From: Chenopodium formosanum
Lineage: Eukaryota; Streptophyta; Magnoliopsida; Caryophyllales; Amaranthaceae
Direction: 5' to 3'
DNA: 64,000 bases
NCBI GenBank assembly: GCA_024500155.1
Contig: CM044873.1
Location: 4,097,001-4,161,000 of the forward strand
The notes under the pieces are model-generated. The model ran no database searches and was not told where the DNA came from. It saw only the letters and a program-made list of their open reading frames with translations. Shown one piece after another: positions 11,526-22,270 of the stretch (its first letter is position 1; each line of letters opens with the position of its first letter). A program made the position numbers and the translations under genes.

Positions 11526-13601
11526 CTAAGTTTGACATTCAGTCTTGCTCTCTTGGACATCAACAGCTTCTCCACCAATAACCAATTTGGCTATCTCCAC
11601 TGCATACTCTTTCCCATCTCCTAATCTAAAATTGAGAACAATTTCTATTAAGTCTACAAGACTACCACCATACACTTTGCCAGCCTCTCTTTTATACATC
11701 AGTTCCTTCACTTCTTCAGCATCCTCCCACCTACCAGCAGCAGCATAAATATTCAAGAGTAGTGCATAGCACATTGTATTTTGTGGCTCTAGTTCAATCA
11801 ATGTTTTTGCAACTTGTTCTGCAATAGACAAATCACCTTGAAATCGGCATGAACCAAACAAACTAGCCCACAACAATGACTCTGATGACACATCAACAAC
11901 AAACTCATTTACTTTCTTAACAGTATCTAGTGCTTCTTGAACCAGCCCCTTACTTGCCAGTAGATTTGCCATGCACCAATAATGCGCAAAATTGGGTTTT
12001 ATGCCGAACAAATTCTCCATCTGATCAAAATAAAATCTTCCTTCTTCCAACAGCCCTGCTCGTGTACATGCGCATATAACACCTACGTAAGTGATTTCAT
12101 CAGGAAGCACTCGATGTCTTCCACCTACATGCACATACCTATGAGCTTCAGCTTCACCATCTAGTTTCATCTTATTTATCATATCTTCAAATAAATGAAG
12201 TCCATCATTAGGATTTCCATTAAGACAATGCCCTATGATCATTGAATTCCAACACACCAAATTCCTCTGGAGTAGGCCATCAAATATACTACGAGCCACC
12301 TCTACCTTTTTGCATTTACTATACATATCAATAAGAGCAGTGTTCATTATCAAGCTTAAATTCCATAGCCTTCTCACAAGGAAACCATGTACTGATGCTC
12401 CCTCTTTCCACCTACCAGATCTTCCACAAGCTGCAAGCACATTAACCATAGTCGTATCGTTCCCCAATAATCCACTTTCTATCATCTGCCTATAAAGTAT
12501 TAACACATACCCAGGATTGAGTCTTTCTAAGTACCCTGTCATCATAATGTTCCAAGACACTACATTTCTCTCAGGCATTGAGTCAAACAAGCTGTGTGCA
12601 GTTCTCAAATTACCAACTTTCACAAACCCATCACAGACAGAATTCCAGGACACCACATCTCTCTCAAGCATTAAATCAAACACCTTCAAGGCAACCTCAA
12701 TATCCCCACAACAAGCATACATATTGATCAATGAACTCTGTATATGCATCACACCATCAAACCCATTCTTAATAACTTGACCGTGGCACAATTCACCTAT
12801 CCTAGAACTACCCTCTTTAGCACAACAATTTAACAATGGCGGAAAAGTATAAGAATTAGGAAAAACCCCAGATTTCAGCATCTCAACATAAATCCTTAAA
12901 CCTTTCAATGGCATAATACTACTTGAATAAGCTTTAATGGCATTGTTAAGATAAACTGTATCTGAAAAATCAACATCTTTCACAACCCCGTCACTAATAG
13001 AGTTCCAGGACACTAAATCTCTCTCAGGCATTACATCAAACACCTTCAAGGCAACCTCATTAACCCCACAACAATCATACATATGAATCAATGAGCTCTG
13101 TATCTGCACCACACCATCAAACCCATTCTTAATAACTTGACCATGACACATTTCACCTATTCTAGAACTACCCTCTTTAGCACAACAATTCAATAATGGC
13201 GGAAAAGTATAAGAATTAGGAAAAATCCCAGATTTCAGCGTCTCAAAATAAAACCTTACACCTTCCAATGGCAAAATACTACCAGAATAAGCTTTGATCA
13301 CATTGTTAACACAAACTATATTTGGAAAATCAATGATGTGAAAAACCCACAAAGCATTACGCAAATCACCAAATTGGGATGAAAATTTGAGCAACTTACA
13401 TCCAAAAAAAGGAATTTTTACGCGACCAGAAGTTATCAAGATTGCATAAAGTTCCTTGATTTTGTCCTTCTTCAACCATTGAGAATTGATGCAGGTCAAA
13501 ATTTGATGAGAAAGAGGGAGATTACTAGTAGAAGATGAGTAATTACATCGAAATGCAGGAATAAAGAGACAAGAAATGTCTCGAATCAAAGCTCTTGCCA
13601 T
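11526..13601 (-). CDS. PLS-class pentatricopeptide repeat protein with E domain, single exon
   Basis: PPR proteins bind organellar RNA in a sequence-specific manner; PLS-class members with E-type tails usually take part in C-to-U editing in mitochondria or plastids. The 691-residue intronless frame starts with ATG at 13599-13601. Repeats run from about residue 85 to 620, with typical blocks MPERDLVSWNS (191-201), MPERNVVSWNIMMTGY (342-357) and NTALIDMYSKC (420-430). Residues about 630-665 resemble an E motif; there is no DYW domain. A striking feature is a 120-residue tandem duplication: residues 91-210 (13331-12972) and 211-330 (12971-12612) are very similar, both containing GIFPNSYTFPPLLNCC or a close variant. 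The family looks like Arabidopsis At3g51320, which is a tentative recollection. It diverges from the preY-like gene. Confidence 0.9.
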   Translation of the reverse strand: MARALIRDISCLFIPAFRCNYSSSTSNLPLSHQILTCINSQWLKKDKIKELYAILITSGRVKIPFFGCKLLKFSSQFGDLRNALWVFHIIDFPNIVCVNNVIKAYSGSILPLEGVRFYFETLKSGIFPNSYTFPPLLNCCAKEGSSRIGEMCHGQVIKNGFDGVVQIQSSLIHMYDCCGVNEVALKVFDVMPERDLVSWNSISDGVVKDVDFSDTVYLNNAIKAYSSSIMPLKGLRIYVEMLKSGVFPNSYTFPPLLNCCAKEGSSRIGELCHGQVIKNGFDGVMHIQSSLINMYACCGDIEVALKVFDLMLERDVVSWNSVCDGFVKVGNLRTAHSLFDSMPERNVVSWNIMMTGYLERLNPGYVLILYRQMIESGLLGNDTTMVNVLAACGRSGRWKEGASVHGFLVRRLWNLSLIMNTALIDMYSKCKKVEVARSIFDGLLQRNLVCWNSMIIGHCLNGNPNDGLHLFEDMINKMKLDGEAEAHRYVHVGGRHRVLPDEITYVGVICACTRAGLLEEGRFYFDQMENLFGIKPNFAHYWCMANLLASKGLVQEALDTVKKVNEFVVDVSSESLLWASLFGSCRFQGDLSIAEQVAKTLIELEPQNTMCYALLLNIYAAAGRWEDAEEVKELMYKREAGKVYGGSLVDLIEIVLNFRLGDGKEYAVEIAKLVIGGEAVDVQESKTECQT

Positions 13602-13878
13602 TCATCTGCAACTGGGTTTTGATGGGATTTCAAAATCAAATTGGGTTCCGCCATTAACGTTCATAACAGCTTTCTCTCTCTTCCTCGGTTGTTTCTCTCT
13701 CTAAGACTAAGGGAAATTGGAGGCGCAGAAGTTTACCCATTTGGTAGCCTTGAAACGACGTCGTTTCAGTCTAAAAGGGCTTTACTTTGAAATTAAAAAC
13801 AAAAAAACTGGACATATATAAATATTACTCCGTATGAAAACAGAGGAAAACAGAGGAGAGAGAAAAACAGAAATAAAA
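13602..13878. promoter_or_regulatory. Short divergent promoter shared by the PPR and preY-like genes
   Basis: Only 277 bases separate two opposed start codons. The centre holds a perfect 18-base palindrome (13751-13768, GAAACGACGTCGTTTC core) containing GACGTC, an ACGT-type bZIP core. CT-rich/GA-rich leader sequences flank it on both sides. One TACTCCGTA motif lies at about 13826. Bidirectional use is inferred from gene orientation. Confidence 0.55.
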
Positions 13879-16247
13879 ATGGTAAAAGTGAGCAAATTTG
13901 TGATGAAAAATGTAGGAGAAGGAATCAGTAAAACTCTCTCTGAAATTCTAGTTTGCCCACTAACCAAACAGCCCTTAAGGTAATCATTTTCCTCCCTTTT
14001 ATATTTCAGATTTGAGCTGCAATTTAAACAAATTTAATTGATTCAGATTGTAATTTATGATATATTTGATATGTTTTTTGTTTTAAATAATGGGCAGATT
14101 TTGTGAGAAGACAAGATCATTAATCAGTGATGAAATTGGGGTTTCATTTCCGGTGAGATTTTACATAATTTTACTTCCTTTTGTTTGATGCATAATTTGC
14201 TGGAAATTTGGGGCTTTTTCTTGTTTTGAGCTAGAAATTTGTGATGGATGTATTCAATTATTCAATGAATTGTTCAAAAGTAGAACCAAATTCTTAGCTT
14301 AGGTATACTTGGTTGAAAGCTTGAAACTTTTTTTTTCCACCTTCTTATAGTATACCTAATGCTTGGGGCATGAGCAATTTAGCATGGCATGAAGAGAGAA
14401 ATACTTCTATGTAAAATTGAATTGAAACTGAAGATTGACAAAACAAAATTCATTTTGATTAATAACATGGTTATGGCTAACATTGGGTCTGGTCTTAGGG
14501 TTTTATAGAGTTATTGATTTTAAGACTAGACGCTCAATCTTGCATATTTGGTAGCTGAAAGATGCTTGAAGCAATAAGCATTGCACTAATGGTGTAATGC
14601 ACATTGCCACCTCATTAGGATCACTTGATGTAATGTGTTGAATCTAGGGGGAAAAAGACGAAGATCATGGGATGTCCTAACACGTTTAAGTGAATGTCCA
14701 AAGTAGGACATTTCCATCACCAAACTTTAAAGATGAGTCTTTAATGATTGGAGACCAAAATCGAATACTCCTTACCAAAAATCGCTCCTTAAATTCATTG
14801 CCTTTGCCTATCATATAGTCATACTGAGTATTTGTCATTTGTCAATAACTAGTACCTTAGTAGAAAACACAATTGAAGGTTCTTGAATACAGGTCGTTAA
14901 GGAATTGCAATACATCTGATATTTAGTTTCTTAATTTGCAGTAGAGCCCAGGAGTTGTTAGATTACTTACATAGAGTTGCAGGGATAAAAAATACTCATA
15001 TGCTATAAGCCTACAATGTTGGCCAAAACTCAGGGAAATTTCAAGCCTGGAATTGTAGTTGTAAACGTATCAGATACATGCAGTTGAGTCCATTAACATC
15101 AGCTATCTACATCTTGCATTAGTTCAGTAAAGTTCTGACATTACATTTTGCCTTCATTGATGATATGTTTGGTGATCTAGCACTTTTCTTTGAACTCAAA
15201 TAAATTCATGGTGGACATTCCAAATTAGGCCCGAAAGGCATAACCCACACCTAGTATGAGAGGTGTTAGGTTAAATTCAATGTTTTTGTAGATGTTAGCA
15301 AAATACCAATTTTATTAATATGATGTTTTTTAGTCATATTTTTCCAAGTCTTAATGTGACAGTGTCAACGGCAAGACATTGCTACAGCTTACAAGCTTGC
15401 ATTACACTTTATGCTTCTCAACCTTATACCAAAACTTGGATTGCTTGCCATTGTTTTTGCTCCAAATAGAGAACTTTCCTGCCGTCTTCATCTTGCTGTA
15501 TTGGGGGCTCAAAAGATAAGTCTTCTGCTTTGGGCTAGGATTCTTTTGCTGTCTAATGCCTCTAATCAATGATAGGATCCTTTTTGCTGTCTAATGCCTC
15601 CAAATCACATATTTCAATAAATTGTGTTCTAGCAGATATTTGTAATGAAGATTCATGACTCGTGAGCTCTAGCTGTTCCTTAACCTGCAATCCATCTTAA
15701 AAATAACGGATACCTATAGCTGTGTTCAGTAACTTTGACTGCAATATGGTACCAACTGCATTACATATTTAGCACAGTATCTTGACTAATGGTATGTTTT
15801 AGGACATTGGGTGTCCAGTTACAGCTTTACTGTGGAAATTTCAAATTGTAAGACAATGTTGCTAGGCTTAGGGTCAGCTGTGAATGTTGAACAGTGAAAG
15901 GTGTTGACCATATTCATGAACGCGAGGTTTTTGGGCCATAATATAGCTAGTCTTAGGGTCAGCTTACTAGCTTGCATTACATATTTACTCTGTGTGGCGT
16001 TATCGATTGCTTGCCATTGTTATTGCTGCAAAAGATGATTATTCTTCTGTCTTGTTCTTGCTGTTTTGGGGGTTCTCAAGATATGTTTTCTGCCATACAC
16101 TAGGATTCATTGTTGTCTAATACCTCTCTGATCTTTGTTACTCTACAGATAGTTGATGGGATACCTCGGTTAGTTCCAAAGGACGGGAAGATCCTCGAAG
16201 AAGAAGGATTGTCCCATACAGATGGCCACAAGGAAATGAAGGATTGA
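13879..16247 (+). CDS. preY/Trm112-like small protein (UPF0434 type), 3 exons
   Basis: Members of this zinc-ribbon-like family act as small partners of SAM-dependent methyltransferases; the animal mitochondrial form (preY/PYURF) supports coenzyme Q and complex I biogenesis. Exons: 13879-13979, 14098-14152 and 16149-16247. All junctions are GT-AG and keep phase, giving 84 residues. The diagnostic blocks are ILVCPLTKQPLRFCEKT across the exon 1/2 junction, and VSFPIVDGIPRLVPKDGK across the exon 2/3 junction. The N-terminus (MVKVSKFVMKNVGEGISK) is basic and amphipathic, compatible with mitochondrial import. The exons are too short to appear as a long reading frame. Intron 2 is about 2 kb and AT-rich with no other gene seen. 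Confidence 0.9.
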
Positions 16248-16358
16248 GATTGATCTGTACTCTTGTATTCCAAAGTCGATCATTTTGCTTCATTGCTTGT
16301 ATGTTATAATTCTGCGTGGCTAGAGATGGGACTTCTATGTGAACCTGCCTAGAATAGC

Positions 16359-16453
16359 TACTACCTCCGTTAACATTTACTTGCAACTTTGGAATATTTT
16401 ATGTCTCTCAAATAATACTCCAAAGTTGTAAGTAATTGTTAACGGAGGTAGTA
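16359..16453. mobile_element. Stowaway-like MITE, nearly perfect hairpin
   Basis: About 95 bases whose two halves are inverted copies: the left end reads TACTACCTCCGTTAACA and the right end TGTTAACGGAGGTAGTA, with AACTTTGGA(A/G)TATT near the centre on both arms. The CTCCGT terminal core and TA at the ends fit Stowaway (Tc1/mariner-type) MITEs. It sits about 110 bases past the preY-like stop codon, so it is probably in the 3' UTR or just beyond. Confidence 0.75.
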
Positions 16454-17273
16454 TATACTATGTTGCTACAAGCCACATGTAACGTTAGTCCCATTTTAGG
16501 ATTAGTGAAGTATATTTTTTTGATTCCGTATGATTTATACAGCAATGTCCAGGATATTTGAGTTCTTTAATCCATCTCCATTTGTATATCAATCTCATGA
16601 AAATTCAGCAACAATACACAAATTGGTGCAGACCTGGATGCTGTGCATCTGATTTCCCTAGTTTCATTTATCAATGTGATGCTCAAACTCCATTTCGTGG
16701 CTTACTCGAATGGCAATGTTTACGAATGCACACAGTCATAGACACTATCGATTTGTGAGCGATTGGAGTGTAATGCAGAACGCTACACTCTGAACTTTCC
16801 ATGTAGAGGAAAGGCATAGCATTTGCTGTTGTTTGAAAAACCATTCTCATCATTCCATGTAAAATCTGAATCATCAAACTGATGATTCAACTGTACATAT
16901 CAATTATGGGTTGGCATATGTTAAAGAAAAATCTTGAAGAGTATATATACAAATATTACCTGGCAATGACATTACAACACGTATATTTTTACCTTTTTTT
17001 TTTTTACCTATTCATTTAATTTTTCCAGATTTTTTTGTATGGTAAACTTGAACAAAAATTTTACTTAGCTTGTTTTGGGCCTTCGTCAAGCATTTCAAAG
17101 CAGCAATTTTGGTAAGATTTCTTAACCTCCTTTTTTACAACAATACATCAATTTTATTAAGCTTTTTATATAGAGTTAATACGTGAGTATTCATAACAGC
17201 CTTAAGAAAAAATTCATATGCATGACATGATGTTTTAGGGGAAAAAAAAAGCACACACACACAGACAAAAAGT
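16454..17273. other. Intergenic region, no gene seen
   Basis: AT-rich sequence between the MITE and tRNA-Glu. A CA microsatellite (about 17252-17262) directly precedes the tRNA 3' flank. Short frames here have no recognisable protein similarity. Confidence 0.5.
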
Positions 17274-17344
17274 TCCGATGCCGGGAATCGAACCCGGGTC
17301 TCCTGGGTGAAAGCCAGATATCCTAACCGCTGGACGACATCGGA
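17274..17344 (-). tRNA. tRNA-Glu (anticodon TTC)
   Basis: On the minus strand a 71-base cloverleaf folds with acceptor TCCGATG/CATCGGA, D arm GTCC...GGAT, anticodon arm TCTGG-CTTTCAC-CCAGG with anticodon TTC, and T arm CCGGG-TTCGATT-CCCGG. All stems pair except a usual G-T in the D stem. The RNA is followed by TTTTT (plus-strand AAAAA at 17268-17272), a pol III terminator. This is the standard plant nuclear tRNA-Glu(UUC). Confidence 0.96.
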
Positions 17345-18068
17345 TTGATGTTCATATATGCGCATAATATAAATTCATTAAAATTCTGCATCATTTAAAG
17401 GTCTTTAATTATTTTGAGAGATATTAAAAGTCCAAATGAGTTTTTGTGCTTGTGTAATGTATAGTGTAAATATAGAAGCTCTTATATAAACCATGTTAAA
17501 ATTACATTAATAATCACCTGACTATCAAAACTAAGTATTTTTTTTGTTAATTCTTCGTGCTATGTATATTGTTGTAATGTTGTTTACCCTTGTGAGTTGG
17601 TGTCCTACGTGATACACGTCTTTTTTTTTTAGCTTGTAAACCATCACTAATTCAAGGCTCCTATCTAAGCTTTAATGAAATGTGCTCAAAAGTCAAAACA
17701 TATTTTGGTGAAGTTAATTATATTGTTGATTGCCAAAGGGTTGTTGGGAAAGGCTATCCCATAACAAAACTAATTAAGTACAACTTAAATAAGTTTGAAA
17801 ATAATTAACTAAATATCTTAGTGATTCAAAGACAAAGGACAAGGATTAAATTAAAGGGTAACTCTCCAAGTTTAGGTGCAACCAATTTTTGCTAGACACT
17901 CCAACCATACATTCACTTACAAACCAAGCAAATGACCTAAACAAGTTGCACTAACTTCTTTTATCCATTCATATAGTTTGTTGTTTCTCAAGAAACAAAG
18001 AATATTAATGTATCTTCCAATACTATTACTACCACTTCTAATTGATTAGTCTTACACTAGTAACGCTG
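17345..18068. other. Intergenic region, no gene seen
   Basis: AT-rich spacer between tRNA-Glu and the RING-H2 gene, including the RING gene promoter. I see no repeat or gene that can be supported. Confidence 0.5.
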
Positions 18069-18401
18069 ATGATCATGCGGAACTTTATATGCTTGATCTT
18101 CAACTTCATAGGCATAAATAAAAAGGTCAAGGAAGCAAAGAAGCTAATAAGTTTCGCGAAAGAAGATGATTGTTGTGTATGCTTGTCTAGCCTAACCAAG
18201 GAAGGTGAAGACGTTACAATTCTTCCGTGCCTACACCATTTCCATTCTACATGCCTCAATAAGTGGTTCAAGGCACGTCGGAAAACATGTCCGATTTGCC
18301 GGTTTATTGTGGAAGATGAGAAGAAGGAAGAAGAGCATAGTAGGGAAATGATGATATGGTATTCTTCTTTTCATGTAACTGGATTGTCTGGCATTTTCTA
18401 A
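18069..18401 (+). CDS. Small RING-H2 finger protein, probable E3 ubiquitin ligase
   Basis: A 110-residue single-exon product. The frame is open back to 18042, but that upstream codon is TTG, so the first ATG (18069) is taken; a second ATG follows two codons later. Residues 35-77 form a complete RING-H2: C35, C38, C54, H56, H59, C62, C74 and C77 in the spacing C-x2-C-x15-C-x1-H-x2-H-x2-C-x11-C-x2-C, with the conserved W at position 66. An N-terminal hydrophobic stretch (about residues 5-16) suggests a membrane anchor, as in RHA/XERICO-type proteins. The C-terminus is acidic (DEKKEEEH). Substrate unknown. Confidence 0.85.
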   Translation: MIMRNFICLIFNFIGINKKVKEAKKLISFAKEDDCCVCLSSLTKEGEDVTILPCLHHFHSTCLNKWFKARRKTCPICRFIVEDEKKEEEHSREMMIWYSSFHVTGLSGIF

Positions 18402-18494
18402 GAATTTTGAGTGAAAGGAAATGAATACTTATTAGTATTTTGTGCACTCTTTAAATTTTGCCTAAGATATGTATGTCATACAAATTCTTAAATA

Positions 18495-18887
18495 GACCTG
18501 GTTCACACTAATTTATTGTGGACCATTAATATTAGAGAAACTATGGTTCTTTATTAATAAAAAAAAAAAGTCACTATAATTAAATAAAGGTCACCATTTT
18601 TAAAATAAAAGTCATTTTGGTAATATATAGGCTATAAGAGGTTAATTTTTTTAATGAAAAATTTTATAAGGTCAATATAAATAATTAAAGTCACTATGTT
18701 AAAATTAGGGTCATAACGCCGTACTTTAAGTTCACAATAATATTAAACGTTATACAAGTTTTAATAAAGGTTACTATGTTAAAGAAAAAGGTTACTATGT
18801 TAAAAATAAAGGTCACTATGTTCAATATAAAGTCAGTTGCGTGTGTATAAACTTCGGGTCCACAATAATATTATTGTGGACTAGGTC
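18495..18887. mobile_element. MITE-like element with 31-bp terminal inverted repeats
   Basis: The left end GACCTGGTTCACACTAAT... continues to TTATTGTGGACC; the reverse complement of the right end reads GACCTAGTCCACAATAAT...TTATTGTGGACC. The interior repeats variants of AAAGGTCACTATGTTAAA four to five times. No coding capacity. The superfamily is not clear because no target-site duplication could be fixed. Confidence 0.6.
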
Positions 18888-19892
18888 CACGCAAGTTTTT
18901 CTGTGTATGTCAATTGAGGGAAGATATAACAACGGATAATTGTCAAGAAGTTTTGACTAATGTTTGACACATAAGTGTTTTTATTCCAAAATTACGTAGT
19001 TATACAAACTCTAATTTGTCTCTCTAATTTTTTATTTTTTTATTTTTTTTTGAGATTTAATCTTTTGTTTAGTTTTTTTAAAATTACTTATCCATCCCTC
19101 ATAATTAGTCGTAAATAATTCATCAAAATCCTTTCTAAATGGGTATTTGACTTCCCGTGATAGGTTATTTTTTCAAACAGAATTTTTTTTGGTGGGTAAT
19201 AAAAGAAATGTCACTTGCATAGTTCATGTTGCTCAAAAAATAGGTTGTAGCTTGCTTGGTGACATTTATCTTTACATATGAGATATGACATATTTCAGGC
19301 TTTTCAGTATTGATAGGATTGGTATTGGTTCTATATATTTATGCTCTAGGCATCAACTTGCCATGGAATATCCACAAAATTAAATTGTTTATCAATTTAC
19401 CTTTTTTTGTGTGTATATTGACTCAAGGATATAGATAAGAATGTACTCCCTCCATTTTTATCTCTTTGCCTTGTGCAAAAATTTTGGTCAAAGTTTAAAG
19501 ATTTTGACTACAACATCTTGTTAATATTTCTGAGTCTATGAAAAGTTAAATAAATCAATTAATTGACGGAGTGAGCAACATAGAAAAATTATTGGTTAAG
19601 TTGTCTTTATGAATGTAAGATCTATTGTCTTAATAAGTTATATACCCTATTTGAAAGTAATCTTAAAATTATCTGATCCGGAAAAAAATCCTGAAATTAA
19701 ACTCCAAATTGAAGTCAAATGAATATCCGAAAAAAAAAAATATATCCAACAAAAGAATTCCGTAATTATTTCTTGTTACTTTTTTTAAAAATAAAAATAC
19801 ATAATCAAAAAAACGGTGATGAGAATATGGTGTCGGTTATAATAAGAACGTGGCCTAAACGTCTTCTTCAAAAGACCCAAAAACCAAAAAGT
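18888..19892. other. Intergenic region with a possible decayed Stowaway element
   Basis: AT-rich, no gene. At about 19444-19577 a left end GTACTCCCTCCATTTT and a right end TGACGGAGTGAG resemble degraded Stowaway termini. The rest holds nothing I can identify. Confidence 0.35.
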
Positions 19893-19962
19893 TCCGATGC
19901 CGGGAATCGAACCGGGTCTCCTGGGTGAAAGCCAGATAACCTAACCGCTGGACGACATCGGA
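19893..19962 (-). pseudogene. tRNA-Glu (TTC) second copy, probably decayed
   Basis: Nearly identical to the tRNA at 17274-17344, on the same strand, with the same AAAAA (pol III terminator) beside its 3' end. Two differences matter: one G is missing in the T-arm 5' strand (plus-strand AACCGGG instead of AACCCGGG), leaving a four-pair stem, and the D-stem 3' strand is GGTT instead of GGAT, adding a T-T mismatch. Anticodon arm and acceptor stem are intact. It may be a pseudogene or a poorly functional copy. Confidence 0.8.
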
Positions 19963-21123
19963 AGGTTGTATTCTTAAATAATGTTTATTATAATTATAAA
20001 GATACTATGCCTAACACGTACAATCGAGCCTAGTTGGGAAGCCCATTCATATCGGCCTATTAAAAAACACACATGGGATAAAAGAGAATCTCATATTACA
20101 TTCTTTGTTGTCTATTTCTTTCATAGGTGTTTTCCCTACGAAAAGGATATCATAATAATTTCATCTTTCTTGTTACATCCGAGAAAAATAATTGTATTTT
20201 TAATAAAGGTCTAAATTGGAGTACGAGAAATTTTCTTCATCTTTTCCCTCAAGCAGATCCAAAAAAAGTTGTACAAATATACAGGGTACTTTGTCAATAC
20301 AAAAAACCAAAAAAAAAAAAAAAAAAAAAAAGGAAAAATCAAGCCACTACACCATAAACACAAATACACAATTGTGGATTTGTGGGTAAGTTGAGGGTAA
20401 AAGAACCCACAAAGAAAAAATGCTACCACCACCGGTCCACCACCTTTGCAAGTGATTTAGACACTTTTTTTTGTATTTAATATTCTATGTTTTTTGTTAA
20501 GGGGGAAATAAATAAAATGAAATGACATTTAGAATCTTGAAAATTCACCCTTTCGTGGGGGTACGGTACAAAAACCTCTTGTGTCACATTGAGTACCACG
20601 AAGAAGACATCATTTTCTTACTTTGGAATTATTATATGACCATCACTAAATCTTCACTATCTCACACTCTCCCTCTTCTTTAAGGAAATAAGATTTCAGC
20701 TATTTTTTACTTTCTTTGTCGACTGCCTTTTTCTATATGTGGTTCATATTCATTTTAACCTTTATTATTAAGGTTATCACACGCACACATCAAATACCTC
20801 AATCTATTTTCGTCATTAGACGGAAAATAACTTTAGTTACTAAATATGAAAGCAATAAAGTACTCCCTTCGTCCCCTTTTGATAGTCTTTTATGGGCAAA
20901 TTTTAGTCCCAATATGTTCACCCCATTTGCTTTTTCCATCAACCATTAATATTAATTTTTTGCCAAAATTCTCTTCAATTTGCAATAATATTTGTGCAAA
21001 TTTAGCTTTCCCATGTAAATTTTGTTTTCCTATGTACTTTTATTACTCTCTCTCTACTTTTTAGCATACCCAATGTCAATTTACTTTTTCAATGTACTTT
21101 AACTATTCTAATTTGGGAAATGA
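19963..21123. other. Intergenic region with a Stowaway-type end, no gene seen
   Basis: AT-rich sequence with an A homopolymer near 20310-20330. At about 20864 the motif GTACTCCCTTCGTCCCC is a typical left Stowaway terminus; no matching right end was found. Short frames are not supported by any domain. Confidence 0.35.
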
Positions 21124-21735
21124 AGTTCCCTCTAGGTTTTTTTCCTTTGGAGGGTTTTTCCCTTGAGAGGGTTTTTCTAGCCTCCATTGCTAGATTTTTC
21201 TTCTTTTTTTGAAGGTTTTCCTTCAATCTTCTCCTTCTCTCTCTTTCTCTTCCATCTCTTTTCTTCTGATCTCAATTGTAAATTTTTGTAGGGAGCTTCC
21301 ATCGGTATTTTTACCGGTGGTAAGCCCCAAAAAAACTTTCTAATTGCTTTCAATAAAAGATCACATCTTTATGATGAAGTTTGATCTACTATTAGGTTTA
21401 ATTTATTTTTGTTCGTCTGTCAAAGTTTGAAGATTTAGGGTTTCACAATCTCCAAAAGTGTCTAGAAGGCCATATGAGTTTTTTCACCCAAACAACTATT
21501 CATATGTGGATCTCAAGCCGAATTAGTGCTAACTCACAGATTGTATTGCTTCAGATGAAGATTTTTATAAAGGCGATCGTTGATCAAATCTGCGATGTAA
21601 CTAGTTCTAAGGTGAATTGTATTTGTATTGAAATTTTAGATTTTCTCGGAATTGTTTGTAAGTGCCGTTTGGCAATCTTTCATTAATGAAATCCTTTCTC
21701 TTCTTGTCAAAAAAAAAAAAATAAAAAAAAAATAA
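21124..21735 (+). mobile_element. Non-LTR retroposon insertion (612 bp, LINE-derived or SINE-like) with A-rich tail
   Basis: Flanked by perfect 11-base direct repeats TTGGGAAATGA (21113-21123 and 21736-21746). The 3' end has an A-rich tail (about 21709-21732) after ATGAAATCCTTTCTCTTCTTG, a form typical of plant LINE 3' ends. The 5' part is T-rich with GAGGGTTTTT repeats and a small hairpin CATCGGTATTTTTACCGGTG, resembling a LINE 5' leader. No reverse transcriptase is encoded, so it looks like an internally deleted, non-autonomous copy. Confidence 0.7.
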
Positions 21736-22033
21736 TTGGGAAATGATTTTAGCACACCCTAAAGTGATTTTGGCACACCCTTATGTGAGAGCACAGTTTT
21801 CTTATTATTAAAAATTAAACTTTTTGAAGAATATAAGATTGTGACTTATTATTGACAAAAATAAGTTTAAATATATTCATAAGGGTACAAAATAATTTAC
21901 ATGAAGTTATTTATACATAGTATTAAAATACTCATTAAGGTATAATGGAAATATATTTTGTTATTATAGAGCTAAATCTTTATATCTACAATATAATTTT
22001 TACTAAAGTAAGTCAAGAGAGAACAAAGTCTAA

Positions 22034-22270
22034 GGGTCTGTTCACATTTACTTAAGTTCAGTTCAGTTCAGTTCCAATCAGTTCAGTTTGGTTCGGTTAA
22101 GCTACAATCAGTTAAATTTTGTTTAATTCAGTCCAGCTCCTAATATCCTTATCTCATTAAATATTAATTTCAGCTCAGCCCAGTTCAATTTAATTCAGTT
22201 CAACTCCTTTCAGATCAGTTCAGCTCTAATCAGTTCAGTTTAGTTCAGCTCAGTAAATATGAACAGGCCC
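22034..22270. mobile_element. Tourist-like MITE 1
   Basis: Terminal inverted repeats GGGTCTGTTCACATTTACT and AGTAAATATGAACAGGCCC, flanked by TAA on both sides (22031-22033, 22271-22273). The TAA/TTA target is typical of PIF/Harbinger MITEs. The interior is made of TTCAGTTCAG-type repeats. The same family occurs at 28754-28859 and, more distantly, 44993-45258. Confidence 0.8.
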
